Part shown: positions 1 through 9,404 of the stretch, piece after piece | Layout of the letters: each line of letters begins with the position of its first letter | Numbering within the stretch: the stretch's first letter is position 1 | Assembly: GCF_009766005.1 (NCBI RefSeq) | Contig: NZ_LMUK01000046.1 | Span: forward strand, 563,967 to 627,966 | Reading direction: 5' to 3' | DNA from: Bradyrhizobium sp. S69 | GTDB lineage: Bacteria > Pseudomonadota > Alphaproteobacteria > Rhizobiales > Xanthobacteraceae | DNA: 64,000 nt | The notes under the pieces: model-generated | Seen by the model: only the letters and a program-made list of their open reading frames with translations | Databases searched by the model: none | Told to the model about the DNA's origin: nothing | Position numbers and translations under genes: made by a program

Positions 1-3000
1 CAGCCCACCGATGACCGCGCGCGCCAGTGGCGCATTCTGCTCGCCACCCTCGCCCACGCCCAACGCCATCGGGATCATACCCAAGATCATGGCGCCCGCG
101 GTCATCATCACCGGCCGCAGCCGGGTATAACCCGCGACGATCGCGGCGGTCGCCTTGTCGTCGCCTGCTTCCATTCGCTGATTGGCGAAACTCACGACAA
201 GAATGCTGTTGGCGGCCGTCAGACCGATGCACATCAACGAGCCCATCAAGGCCGGCACGCTGAGGTGAGTTTGGGTGAGAAACAACATCCACATGACGCC
301 GGCCAAGGTGAAGGGGACGGCCGCCAGCACGATCAGCGGATCGGTCCAGCTTTGGAAGTTGATCACAAGAATGAGGTAGACCAGCACGACCGCCAACGCG
401 ATGCCGGAAAACAGCCCGTCAAAGCTTTCGCGCATGGTTTCGACCTGGCCGCTCAGCGTGATCGTGACCGGCGTGGCGGACGCTGCCCGTTCTTTCGCCA
501 GCACCTGGTCGATGGCATCCGCGGCGGACGCGAGGTCACGGCCCTGGACGTCGGCGTTGACGTCGAACACCGGTCGGATGTTGAGCTGAGACGCGACGAG
601 GGGCATATTCTTGCGCCCGAATGCCGCGATATTCGAAAGTATCTGGTTCGATTTGCCCGGGGCAGTCACCGGCATGACGCCCAGATCCTGGGTCGAATTG
701 ACCCGATAGGTCGGCATCTGGACCACCAGCGGATAGCTCACGCTATTTCTAGGATCGACCCAGAAATTGGGAACGGTCTGCGCGCTCGAATTGGCCGTCA
801 CCAGCACGTTCTTGGCAACCTCGTCCTCGCTGACGCCAAGTTGATTGGCGAGCGTGCGGTCGACGTTGATGGTCAGGGCCGGCGCGTCGGGCACCTGGAA
901 CACATGCGCATCGACCACGCCGGGAATGGCGTTCAACTCACGTGCGATCTTCTGCGCCAGTTCGTAAGCGACGTGGCTCGCCGGCCCCGAGATCCGGACA
1001 TCGATCGGTGCGGGTTGACCGAAATTGAGCACCTGATTGACGATATCCGCGGGCTGAAAGAAGAACTGTAGGTCGGGAAACAGTTTTGGCAATTCGCGCC
1101 GCAACGCCGCGACATGAGCGGCCGTCGGGCTGTGCTCCTTCTTCAGCGAAATCAGAATCTCGCCGTCCATCGGACCGACGGTGGCCGAATCGCTCAGCGC
1201 AATATTGATGCCGCTATAGGGCAGACCGATATTGTCGAGGATGACGTCGATCTGGTCCTTGCCGACGATCTTGCGGATTGCGGTCTCGACTTCGGCGAAA
1301 TAGCGCTGGGTCTCCTCGATACGGCTGGCGGGCGGCGCGCGAACGTGAAGCCGCATCTGGCCGGCGTCCACCTGCGGGAAGAAGTCGCGGCCGAGCTGTG
1401 GGAACAGCAGCAGCGAGCACGCGATCAGAGCCATGAAGAACACGCTGGTTGCGCCTGCGCGCGACACGCAAAAGGCGACGCTGTTGCGATAACCGTCGCG
1501 CAGGCGGGTGAATCCGGTCTCGAATCCATGATGGATCGCGCCAAACATATTGAATGGCCAGCGTCGCGGGGCGCTACGATGAGCAGGGTTTGCGTGGCCC
1601 TCGACCGATGAGCGCATCAGAACGGCGAACAGCAGCGGCACCAGCGTGAAGGACAGCGCCAGACTGGCGACCAGCGAGATGCAAACCGACAGCGACAGCG
1701 GCGAGAACAGATATTTGGCCGTTCCCTGCAGCATGAACACCGGTACGAAGACGATGCAGATGCAGATCGTCGAAAGCACGGTGGGAACGGCGACCTCTCC
1801 AGAGCCTGCGATAATCGCCTGAGTGAGCGGATCGCCTTCATGGACGTGGCGCTCGATGTTCTCGATGACGACGGTGCTGTTGTCGACGAGAATGCCGACG
1901 GCCAACGCGAAGCCGCCAAGCGTCATGGTGTTCAGCGTCTGGCCGTCGACGAAGAGGACGAGAATGGCAGTGATGATCGCGAGCGGAATCGTCGCCAGAA
2001 TGATCAGCGTCAAACGCCAGTTGCCGAGAAACAGCAGGATCATCATGGCGGTCAATCCGGCCGCCATCAGACCGCCCATCATCACGCTGTCGAGCGAGGC
2101 CTTGACGAACACCGACTGGTCGAAGATCGCCTTGATGTTGACGCCCTGCGGCATCAACCGTCTGATATCGGGCAACGCCTCCTTGACGCCATCGATCACC
2201 GCCAGGGTCGAAACGCCGCCGGTCTTGCGCACCGACATCAAGGCGCCGGGCCGGCCATCGACGCTCACCGAATTGGTCTGAACCTGGAAGCCGTCATGGA
2301 CATGCGCAACATCGCGCACGAACACGGTTTGACCGTCGACCTGCCCGACCGGAAACCCGTTGATGGTTGCGATCGCGTTGGGGCTGGTGTTCATCGCCAA
2401 GGCGTAGTCCTTGGCGCCGATCTTGACGTCGCCGGAGGGCAGAATCACGTTCTGCTTCTGGATCGCCGCCGCGACATCCGATGCCGACAATCCGCGCGCG
2501 CTGAGCGCCTGCTGGTCGAGATCGACCATGATAACACGCGGCTTGCCGCCGTAGGGATAAGGAACTTCGGCACCGTGAACGACCGCAAGATCGGGACGGA
2601 TGATGTTTTGGCCAAGATCGTTCAGCTTGGTGTCCGGCAGCGAGCCGCTCGACAGGCTGAGCTGGATGATGGGCACGTCCGTCGCGCCATAGCGCAGCAC
2701 CAGCGGCGGCGTTATGTTCGGCGGCATGTACTTCAAAACCACGAGCGCACTACTCGCCAGTTGCGTGATGGCGCGCGACACGTTGGCGCCTTCGTGCAGA
2801 TACACCTTCTCGACGCCGACGCCGTTGTAGCTCGTCGCCTCGATCCGGCTGATATCATCGACCAGCGAGGCGAGTTGCCGTTCATGCAGGGTCAGAATGC
2901 GGTCACGGATGTCCTGCGCGCTCATCCCGTTGTAAGTCCAGACCACGCTGACGACAGGGATGTCGATTTCCGGGAAGATATCGATGGGCATGCGCAATGC

Positions 3001-3084
3001 AGCCCCAATGCCCATCAGGCAGATGAGAATCAGGGACGCGACGATCGTATACGGTCGCTTTAACGCGAACGCGGCAAACCACAT
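1..3084 (-). CDS. RND multidrug efflux permease, C-terminus beyond left edge
   Basis: Inner-membrane proton-driven RND pump subunit of the AcrB/HAE-1 type. Translation from the ATG at 3084 begins MWFAAFALKRPYTIV and stays open to base 1, giving 1028 codons. Visible hallmarks are the first membrane helix, the periplasmic porter start 'PIDIFPEIDIPVVSVVWTY', and near the edge the conserved 'ARAVIGGL' before the last helices. The family is usually about 1040-1060 residues, so only the last helix is missing. A membrane-fusion partner normally precedes such a gene, but none is intact in the 260 bases upstream. The Shine-Dalgarno is weak. The family call is secure; the substrate is unknown. Confidence 0.9.
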   Translation of the reverse strand, partial: MWFAAFALKRPYTIVASLILICLMGIGAALRMPIDIFPEIDIPVVSVVWTYNGMSAQDIRDRILTLHERQLASLVDDISRIEATSYNGVGVEKVYLHEGANVSRAITQLASSALVVLKYMPPNITPPLVLRYGATDVPIIQLSLSSGSLPDTKLNDLGQNIIRPDLAVVHGAEVPYPYGGKPRVIMVDLDQQALSARGLSASDVAAAIQKQNVILPSGDVKIGAKDYALAMNTSPNAIATINGFPVGQVDGQTVFVRDVAHVHDGFQVQTNSVSVDGRPGALMSVRKTGGVSTLAVIDGVKEALPDIRRLMPQGVNIKAIFDQSVFVKASLDSVMMGGLMAAGLTAMMILLFLGNWRLTLIILATIPLAIITAILVLFVDGQTLNTMTLGGFALAVGILVDNSTVVIENIERHVHEGDPLTQAIIAGSGEVAVPTVLSTICICIVFVPVFMLQGTAKYLFSPLSLSVCISLVASLALSFTLVPLLFAVLMRSSVEGHANPAHRSAPRRWPFNMFGAIHHGFETGFTRLRDGYRNSVAFCVSRAGATSVFFMALIACSLLLFPQLGRDFFPQVDAGQMRLHVRAPPASRIEETQRYFAEVETAIRKIVGKDQIDVILDNIGLPYSGINIALSDSATVGPMDGEILISLKKEHSPTAAHVAALRRELPKLFPDLQFFFQPADIVNQVLNFGQPAPIDVRISGPASHVAYELAQKIARELNAIPGVVDAHVFQVPDAPALTINVDRTLANQLGVSEDEVAKNVLVTANSSAQTVPNFWVDPRNSVSYPLVVQMPTYRVNSTQDLGVMPVTAPGKSNQILSNIAAFGRKNMPLVASQLNIRPVFDVNADVQGRDLASAADAIDQVLAKERAASATPVTITLSGQVETMRESFDGLFSGIALAVVLVYLILVINFQSWTDPLIVLAAVPFTLAGVMWMLFLTQTHLSVPALMGSLMCIGLTAANSILVVSFANQRMEAGDDKATAAIVAGYTRLRPVMMTAGAMILGMIPMALGVGEGGEQNAPLARAVIGGL

Positions 3085-3299
3085 TTAAGGAGTCTCAGTG
3101 TTGGCGCCTGCGGCGCGGATCGCATCCGGCGAGGCCAGGTAGCATGTAAATTCCGTCACCGACTGCCTCCGCCTGGCCCACGTTGCTGATCAACGCCTCT
3201 GGTAACCAGACTCGCCGTGCAGTCGCGATATTCCCGCACCCGCGAAGTCGTCAGCTCAACGACCTGGGATATCGTTAATCTCTATGAATAGACGGCTTT

Positions 3300-3345
3300 A
3301 ATGCGATGGCGTCAGCGAGCCCGAGTAGGCTTCGGCGTCGTTGGA
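3300..3345 (-). pseudogene. Decayed TPR remnant of the upstream CadC-like gene
   Basis: Directly after the TGA that ends the CadC/TolB-type gene, the same frame reads SNDAEAYSG. A one-base shift then gives GLADAIALKP. Together these match the first TPR helix pair found after this domain in related regulators (DPNDAEAYSGLADA-like). The longer TPR array expected next is absent. This looks like loss of the C-terminal half by a stop plus a frameshift or deletion. Confidence 0.5.
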
Positions 3346-4479
3346 TCAAACGCGATCGGTAAAATACCGCAGGACGTTCTTCAATCCGTCTCCGGTACTC
3401 CGTTTCCAGAGATATCGGTCCTTGAGGTAACTCCCGTAAGCGACGGTATTTCCCCTTGCCGGCTTCCTGAGAGCGTCTTCTTGCTGCCGATCCAGGATAT
3501 TCCGGAGCTCGTCGGCGATCGACTGCGCTATCTCACTTTGGGTCTTCAGCGGGTGCTGGATATCTCTTTCATAGCTTTGGGCCCATACGTCCCGTTCGCT
3601 CGGCATCTTGACCAGGCGCGCCGTGATCCGCACGTGGTTGCTGGAAAACAACACGCTGCCCGTCACCACGGCATCGACGTTCAAGTCTTGGGCGATCTCG
3701 CGCAGGGATCGATGGGAACGCCCGTTAGCGATCGACGATGGCGCGGCGATGACCCGCAACCGGCGGATCTGAGCCAAATCAGTGATCAACTCATCGGTCA
3801 TGCCATCGGTGAAGTAATCCTGCGACATATCGGTGGAGAGGTTTTCCAGCGGAAGTACGGCGACAGAACGGATTTCAGGCGATGGCAGCCTCGACGCGTG
3901 GATCACCGTCAGCAACAAAACGACAAGTACAAATAACCCGCCGAAAAACCACCGAGTGGGAAAACGGCTCAACCGCCCAGGTGGTGTGGCGGCAGGTGCT
4001 GTGGCGGCAAGTGATGTAGCGGCGGGAAATGTGGTATCGGTTGATGCGATCGCAGGCGGTGCAGCGGCAGCTCGGAGATCCGGAAGCCCAGCATTCTGCT
4101 GCGGGGCGAGATCAACGGTTTCGGGCGCAGGTTGTTCGTCCCCGACCACCGTCACATCGGCGAGAAACTTGTAGCCGCGGCGAGCGACGGTCTCGATGAA
4201 TCGGGGATTCTCGGCTGAATCTCCCAACGCTTCGCGAATCTTGCTGATGGCTTTGTTGAGACCGTGATCGAAATCCACGGTGGTTTCCGGCCAGAGCTTC
4301 AGATGCAGCTCTTCCCGGGTTACCAGCACGCCCGGTTTTGCCAGCAGCATCGCCAGCAACTGGAATGGCTGTTCTTGCAATCTGACGCGCTTGCCCAGCT
4401 TCGTCAGTTCGCCGGCTCGAACATCGACTTCGAAGACTCCAAACTTCACGATCGGGACAGCCATTTCGGTTTGCAGCAT
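3346..4479 (-). CDS. CadC-like winged-helix regulator with TolB-type domain, C-terminally truncated
   Basis: Membrane-anchored transcription regulator. Residues about 7-105 form an OmpR/CadC-type winged helix (VKFGVFEVD at the start, then REELHLKLWPE and VARRGYKFLA). A Thr/Ala/Pro linker follows, then one membrane helix (WFFGGLFVLVVLLLTV, about residue 180). After that comes a TolB/FlgO-like domain beginning SVAVLPLENLS and containing YFTDGMTDELI. Full-length relatives continue into TPR repeats; here the frame stops soon after YLKDRYLWKR, so the sensor C-terminus is lost. The start is uncertain: ATG 4479, ATG 4464 and GTG 4521 are in frame and none has a good ribosome site. It may be non-functional. 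Confidence 0.75.
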   Translation of the reverse strand: MLQTEMAVPIVKFGVFEVDVRAGELTKLGKRVRLQEQPFQLLAMLLAKPGVLVTREELHLKLWPETTVDFDHGLNKAISKIREALGDSAENPRFIETVARRGYKFLADVTVVGDEQPAPETVDLAPQQNAGLPDLRAAAAPPAIASTDTTFPAATSLAATAPAATPPGRLSRFPTRWFFGGLFVLVVLLLTVIHASRLPSPEIRSVAVLPLENLSTDMSQDYFTDGMTDELITDLAQIRRLRVIAAPSSIANGRSHRSLREIAQDLNVDAVVTGSVLFSSNHVRITARLVKMPSERDVWAQSYERDIQHPLKTQSEIAQSIADELRNILDRQQEDALRKPARGNTVAYGSYLKDRYLWKRSTGDGLKNVLRYFTDRV

Positions 4480-4521
4480 GGTAATTTGGCAGGTCCGTCG
4501 AATGCGGGAAGATCCGAACAC

Positions 4522-4852
4522 CAGTAAGACGCTTCAGGACCGCCTACTCAGCAGAAGTTGCCCCAAATCGCAATCAAACTATACGCGAGCTCGGATCAGC
4601 CTCTGGTGAATGATTCTTTTTCTTTCCTTAGTATGTTGGAAGCCACCCGGAAATCCTGTTACCCGCGCGCCACAGAATATCAGGAAGCTTCTATTAACGA
4701 ATGTCCACTTCTCAAGCAGCAAACAGAGAGGCTGAATCGGCGTAACGCGTTCTCGCGCGATCCTTAAAACGAGAACCAACGCTCGCATTCAACTCAGCGC
4801 AGTTACGGCAAGCCGTACCAGCGCAGTATTGATCAACTCGCGTGGCATTCCT
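4522..4852. other. Intergenic gap, nothing recognised
   Basis: About 330 bases between the CadC-like gene and the ECF sigma gene, both on the minus strand. It is more AT-rich than its surroundings. Short frames here have no recognisable protein features, and I see no hairpin with a T-run. Confidence 0.5.
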
Positions 4853-5467
4853 TCACGTAAACGCGAGATCGGCTTTCTCGTGGCTCTTCTTTTCCCCAAC
4901 CGCGAGAAATCGGCTGCGCGCCCGCGCGAGGCGCGACATCACGGTACCGATCGGCACATTCGTTCGCTCGGCAATCTCGCGATAGGACAGTCCATGAAGA
5001 TTTCGTAATATTACCGTCTCCCGGAATGGATCGGGCAAAGCGGCAATGCTCGTCTCCATGTCGGATTTGGCGATCAGCATCGTTTCGGGACCCGGATCGC
5101 CGGGGTCCGTCTGCGCGACCTCGACCTGTTCGAGATCGTCAACCGTGAATACGGCCGAAGGACGGTTCTTGCGTATCCACGTAAAGGCGGTGTTGCGCAT
5201 GATCGTCATCACCCATGCACGCGCGGTACCATCCACGACGTTGCCGACCGCACGGAATGCACGCAGGCAGGCATCCTGCAAAACGTCCTCGGCATCGGCG
5301 TGACTTCCTGTGATCCGGTAAGCCAGCGCGTAGGCATCGCTCAGATGCGGCACCACCAGCTTGGAAAACCGTTCGCTATTGTCATCCTGCGGACCAAGTT
5401 TGCCAACGATTGTGTTCTTTTGTCGCGAGCCGGGCAAACACCCAACACGAGCGGAATAACAAGACAT
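4853..5467 (-). CDS. ECF (group 4) RNA polymerase sigma factor
   Basis: Extracytoplasmic-function sigma factor that redirects RNA polymerase to a stress or envelope regulon. Region 2 is visible around residues 35-100 (AYALAYRITGSHADAEDVLQ, then WVMTIMRNTAFTWIRKNR). Region 4 is at about 135-185 (LPDPFRETVILRNLHGLSYREIAE and IGTVMSRLARAR). The length of 204 residues is normal. The start is supported by CAGGAGG six bases upstream. No anti-sigma gene is visible on either side, which is unusual for this class. A dyad just upstream may be regulatory. Confidence 0.9.
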   Translation of the reverse strand: MSCYSARVGCLPGSRQKNTIVGKLGPQDDNSERFSKLVVPHLSDAYALAYRITGSHADAEDVLQDACLRAFRAVGNVVDGTARAWVMTIMRNTAFTWIRKNRPSAVFTVDDLEQVEVAQTDPGDPGPETMLIAKSDMETSIAALPDPFRETVILRNLHGLSYREIAERTNVPIGTVMSRLARARSRFLAVGEKKSHEKADLAFT

Positions 5468-5493
5468 TGCGGCCTCCTGACGTGATTGACCAA

Positions 5494-5521
5494 TCCAAAC
5501 CGTGCATCGTTTTGGTTTGGA
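5494..5521. promoter_or_regulatory. Inverted repeat upstream of ECF sigma gene
   Basis: Perfect 8-base arms TCCAAACC and GGTTTGGA with a 12-base spacer, 27 bases upstream of the sigma gene start. It is a candidate operator; no family is recognised. Confidence 0.4.
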
Positions 5522-5889
5522 CAGACCGTCACCTCAATGGACCGGCTCTCCCATCGTTCGGGATCGTGAATACCCTGAAAAATTCAAATAATTCAGTCTC
5601 TTACCTACATGTCCTCCTCTGCGCGGCTGCACGTTTTTGACCTCCCTGAAGTGCCATCCCGCGCCTCGAAACAGCTTTCGTCTCGCTCCTGGAATTTCGA
5701 ATCCGCCTCGGACTGTTTTCAACCGGCAGGCGCGATGTCCGAGCTTGATATCCCGCGCGCACAGCGTCGCGGCCGACGCAAAGTCCAAGCGCCGGCGCAG
5801 GATCTGCTGATCCTGGTGAATGAATTGTGATCCCTGCACCTGACTCCGCCGGATACCCCCGCTCGCTGAACCGGGCAAACGCCGAAGGT
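5522..5889. other. Intergenic gap, no convincing gene
   Basis: This stretch lies between the ECF promoter dyad and the small gene at 5890. Frames exist on both strands, including 137 codons on the minus strand, but their composition is Arg/Gln-rich and I recognise no family. I do not call a gene here. Confidence 0.4.
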
Positions 5890-6081
5890 TTATTTTGGCG
5901 GCCTGCCTCGCTTGGCGAAGACCAACCCGCGAGAATCGGCAGCGCACCGAAGCAGGCTTGCCAGTTTAAGCGCCTCGTTGCGTTCCGGACCAGGCGGCAT
6001 CAGCCGCGCTAGTTCCAAGGCGTCTACAGCGAGGGTACCCCAATCATACCGACCCGTTGAGCGCTGCGTTTCGTTGTCCAT
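5890..6081 (-). CDS. Small conserved rhizobial protein of unknown function
   Basis: 63 residues. The segment LARLMPPGPERNEALKLASLLR, followed by a C-terminal KRGRPPK tail, recurs in many short Bradyrhizobium proteins of unknown function. It has no signal peptide, membrane helix or cysteine pair. The basic AT-hook-like end (KRGRPPK) hints at nucleic-acid contact, but that is only inference. It stands alone between an ECF sigma gene and a porin gene. Confidence 0.65.
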   Translation of the reverse strand: MDNETQRSTGRYDWGTLAVDALELARLMPPGPERNEALKLASLLRCAADSRGLVFAKRGRPPK

Positions 6082-6637
6082 CGCTCCCCAGAGCTCCTGC
6101 TAGCTCGTTCCAGGACTTGTGTTTAACAAGACTCAACTTGGGTGGCGTTTATTCCCGGATCGTCAGCGCCACTCTCCTCAGTCGAAAATCCCGATCGAAG
6201 CCATCTGCGCGAGCGACCGATTTGTCGCCCTTCTCCCGCGATTGGCGTGTGGGCACCATCGCTCACGGACACCTCACGCTGGTGTGATTCAAATAGTGTC
6301 TCAGCCGGGCATGACTGAGACACTTCTTGGAGTTCGAGCCAGCTGAAGGCCGCCGGCATTTCAAATTCTTGAATTTTGTTGTTACAGAGCGCCTCCTTTC
6401 CTTCTTGCAGAAAGACTCGCGCGCCCCTGCGGATATTCCCAACGGACAATCAATTTGTTGCCACAACACCAATCCGTTACTTGTCGCGCGAGCGTGCAGA
6501 TTCGGCCATCGCTCAAGGAAAAGCCCCGCCCCTATAAAGAGGGACGGGGCTTCCTGGATTGCGCGCAGGACCGCGGCAACAGTCCTGGGCACAATCATCA
6601 AGTTCGGCGCGGCGTCTGGATCGCCGCGCCGATGCAC
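6082..6637. other. Intergenic gap with porin terminator
   Basis: About 555 bases without a convincing gene. It contains the terminator-like hairpin at 6517-6554 downstream of the porin. The remainder has short overlapping frames on both strands with no recognisable features. Confidence 0.5.
6517..6554 (-). terminator. Rho-independent-type terminator of the porin gene
   Basis: A 13-base stem with one mismatch (AAGCCCCGCCCCT against AGGGACGGGGCTT, loop about six bases). On the minus strand it is followed by TTTTCC. It lies about 85 bases past the porin stop. Confidence 0.7.
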
Positions 6638-8236
6638 TCAGAACGAGTAGCGAGCGCCGATCGTCGGATCGAGGTTTGTCGCGGTCGACTTGCCATTATT
6701 CCCAAGCACCGCACCTGTCGCGCTGAGGGTCGAGGTCTGGACGGTGCCATTCGCCAGGCCGTTATTCTCCTGCGAGTACTCGATGCCGGCATAGACGTCG
6801 AAGTGCTTGTTGAAGACGTAGTCGGCTACGAACGACACGGCATCCAGCGTTCCGCTGCAGAAGGACGAAAGCGCCGTGTTGCATCCGGCGACCGCGCCAA
6901 TGCCGAAAGCATTCTGCGTTTCATGATAGTAAGCCGCGATCAAGGTCAGATTGTCGGTCGCCTTCCACTTGCCGCCGACCCACATCATCTGGAGGATCTT
7001 GTCGTTTGGGAAAGCGGTGTTGCTCACGGTGGTGAACTCGTAGCCGTAGTTGTTCGAGAAATCCACCGGCACGGGATTGGACGGATTGGCGAAGTCGATG
7101 TGCTCGTAGCCGCCCATCACCTCGAACCGGTCCCATTTGTACTTCGCGGTGACCATCCACTGGACGTTGTCGGAGATCGTGCCAGAAAGTCCCGTTAGGC
7201 CGATATTCGCCGGAGAGGGCGCCAGCGGCGACGCCGACACCACGCCGCGAATCTTGGCGGCGGTGCCATCGACGCTGAAGCCCCCGTAGATCAGGCCGAT
7301 ATCGCCCTGGAGGTCGTCGTGCACCCACTCCGTGCTGCCGCCGCTGCCGTAGTTGCCGACCTGGTAAAGCGCACCGCCATGGATAAGGCCGTAGTTCCAG
7401 TTATATTTGATCGACTGGTCGAGCCGACCGTCTTCGGTCGAACCACCGCCGGCCCACGTACCGGAGAATCCGATCGGCGAGAACGCGTAAGCCCCACCCA
7501 TCGGGTCGTAGGCCAGGATCTGATCAAGCGGCAACCCGTTGTTGCGGCCGATGGTCAAGGTGCCCCAGGTCGGAGATTGCAGACCGACATAAACCTGGCC
7601 GTTGAGGGCCTGTCCGTTGCGGCTCGAATCGCCGTTCGCCGAGCGCAAGTTCAGCGGAACGCCGTTGTTCTGCACCATTGAGCCCTCGCCGTTGGCGAGT
7701 TGGCCGGCCTCCGGATTGAAGCCGGTTTCAATCTTGAAGATGGCATCCAGATCAGGAAGTATTCCGACTGCCCCCTTCAAACCGATGGTCGACTGCGACA
7801 GCGCGTTCGGTGCGGCGGTCCACATCGCGCGGTTGCTGCCCGGGCTCACCAGATATTGCGCGCCCGTTGGGAAGGCACCGTTGAACGGCTGACCATGCGT
7901 CTGATAGCCAAAGCCGGCATCGACGATGCCGTAGAGGCAGACGCGGTTCCAGCACAACGCATCATCGACCGGCGCGGCGTGAGCGGCCGCCTTGTATGGC
8001 ATCGGCATATCGGCCGCCTGCGCATTCATGACCCGCTGCGTCGCGGTGGTGTCGGTCTCAATGGCCTTCTGGCGCTTTTCGATCGCCGCGAGGCGCTTGG
8101 CCAACGCATCATTCTGCTTTTGCAGCGCCTTGGCCTCGGACTTGAGGTCGGTGACCTCGTCGGCGTGTGCCACACCGATCGGCAACGCCAGGAATCCTGC
8201 AGCGACCATAGCTGCGGAAAGATATTTCTTGCGCAT
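6638..8236 (-). CDS. Outer-membrane porin, alphaproteobacterial type
   Basis: General diffusion channel of the outer membrane. The start ATG 8236 is preceded by AGGGGG and gives a clear signal peptide (MRKKYLSAAMVAAGFLALP, cleavage near AHA-DE). A short coiled coil follows (residues about 25-60, KSEAKALQKQNDALAKRLAA), then a Cys-containing N-terminal segment (CWNRVCLYGIVDAGFGYQT). The rest is a Gly/Asn/aromatic-rich barrel typical of Gram-negative porins, ending in ARYSF with the C-terminal Phe needed for Bam insertion. Its 532 residues fit rhizobial porins. A terminator follows at 6517-6554. The gene is monocistronic. Confidence 0.93.
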   Translation of the reverse strand: MRKKYLSAAMVAAGFLALPIGVAHADEVTDLKSEAKALQKQNDALAKRLAAIEKRQKAIETDTTATQRVMNAQAADMPMPYKAAAHAAPVDDALCWNRVCLYGIVDAGFGYQTHGQPFNGAFPTGAQYLVSPGSNRAMWTAAPNALSQSTIGLKGAVGILPDLDAIFKIETGFNPEAGQLANGEGSMVQNNGVPLNLRSANGDSSRNGQALNGQVYVGLQSPTWGTLTIGRNNGLPLDQILAYDPMGGAYAFSPIGFSGTWAGGGSTEDGRLDQSIKYNWNYGLIHGGALYQVGNYGSGGSTEWVHDDLQGDIGLIYGGFSVDGTAAKIRGVVSASPLAPSPANIGLTGLSGTISDNVQWMVTAKYKWDRFEVMGGYEHIDFANPSNPVPVDFSNNYGYEFTTVSNTAFPNDKILQMMWVGGKWKATDNLTLIAAYYHETQNAFGIGAVAGCNTALSSFCSGTLDAVSFVADYVFNKHFDVYAGIEYSQENNGLANGTVQTSTLSATGAVLGNNGKSTATNLDPTIGARYSF

Positions 8237-9015
8237 GAGAAACCCCCTAGAAAGTGAAGTCGGTCGTCCGACAATTCTTCGTGTAGTCCGAGGGGCCATC
8301 GAAATCCTGTGATGGTTCTGCAACGCCCGGCAGAATTAAGATAAGATTACTGTCTCTGCTCGCACACACGCGTGCGCCGGCAATGTCCTTGCCGGGCGAT
8401 GCCAGCAAATAAATTTCATCAAGCGTTTTGAAGGTGATATCGGCGACCATCGGCTCAGGCCAACGAGTCTGAGATTGTCTTTGCAGGCCCATGGGCCCGC
8501 GACTTGAACGTTGTCCATTTTTCTGAGCGTGAGCCGCGCTTGCAACACCACGATGAGCGAAAGAGATCAGAAGAACCAAAACACGACGGTGATTCTTAGC
8601 TTTCCTGGCTCACATTTGATTCGTTACCTCGGCTGCAAAATGCAGCCGCAGCGTCACAAGCGCGGCCAGCATCCCGATCATGGAGCCCAATTGGACTCAG
8701 TGCGTTTAGTAGAGACCCACAATCCACCTCAAAAAATTCCCGGCGCACTGATTTTTTTATGCGCCACAAATAACTAAAGTCTCATGCCATCGGACGTCCC
8801 CTCCCCTCGATGCCTGATCGCCGAGGCGACGGGGACATTTTTTCGGCGTCGATATCTCAAATGCGCGTGAGCGCCCCCGGGACGGCGGGAATATCGCGAG
8901 CCGGATTCGAGTCTATCCAGCACAAGGCCAACGGACATACGCGCCGGAGGTCGACGACCTGCCGAAGGCGAGACTCCCCAGATCACATGATCCAGTGCTT
9001 CACGGAGAAACACTT
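8237..9015. other. Long gap upstream of porin, possible small ORF
   Basis: About 780 bases between the divergent porin and the BA14K-type gene. A 67-codon minus-strand frame at 8247-8450 (start MVADITFKTLDEIYLLA) ends one base from the porin ribosome site, but it has no good ribosome site of its own and no recognised family. A CCGGCAA/TTGCCGG hairpin lies near 8380. Otherwise I see nothing. Confidence 0.4.
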
Positions 9016-9375
9016 ATGACCAAATTCAATATCCTCGGCGCAGCAGCCGTTTTGTCGCTGATGTTCGCAACGCCGGTGTTCGCGCAAGCGGCGATCCAGG
9101 AGCCGGGGGCGTTCGCGTTCGCCTATCCCAACAATGACGTCCTCAACGGCGGTCGCCCGACACCGGCGGCGACCCGGGAGGGAGGTCCGTACGCGTCCAT
9201 CGATCCGCAGCAGGCGGCGCGCGCTGACGTCAAGATGCCGGTGGTATTCGGCAGCAATCCCGATGCCGCCATGGCCGAAGCAGGCAGTGCGTCCTGTGCC
9301 CAGCGGTACCGTTCCTATGATCCGGCTTCCGGGACCTTCGTTGGACGCGACGGTCGCCGGCACGAGTGCAGGTAA
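9016..9375 (+). CDS. Secreted BA14K-family-type small protein
   Basis: 119-residue exported protein. It has a signal peptide (MTKFNILGAAAVLSLMF, cleavage near VFA-QA) and a C-terminal BA14K-like motif, CAQRYRSYDPASGTFVGRDG followed by RRHEC. That motif is known from Brucella BA14K immunoreactive proteins and many rhizobial periplasmic proteins of unclear, possibly lectin-like, function. GGAG at 9004 sets the ATG at 9016; an in-frame ATG 21 bases upstream lacks a ribosome site. It lies 29 bases before the next small gene on the same strand. Confidence 0.8.
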   Translation: MTKFNILGAAAVLSLMFATPVFAQAAIQEPGAFAFAYPNNDVLNGGRPTPAATREGGPYASIDPQQAARADVKMPVVFGSNPDAAMAEAGSASCAQRYRSYDPASGTFVGRDGRRHECR

Positions 9376-9404
9376 TAGATCCGCCAAATAACAAGAGGAT
9401 TTTC

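Noticed and set aside
265..3063. Long plus-strand open frames across the left RND gene
   Set aside because: They are antisense shadows; the minus strand in frame with ATG 3084 encodes a clear RND permease, and I checked much of that frame for stops.
3085..3299. Possible membrane-fusion-protein remnant upstream of the RND gene
   Set aside because: Minus-strand frames such as VELTTSRVREYRDC and VWLPEALISNVGQ are not clearly homologous to any adaptor protein.
5534..5947. 137-codon minus-strand frame upstream of the ECF gene
   Set aside because: No family similarity, weak start context, overlaps the better-supported small gene at 5890.
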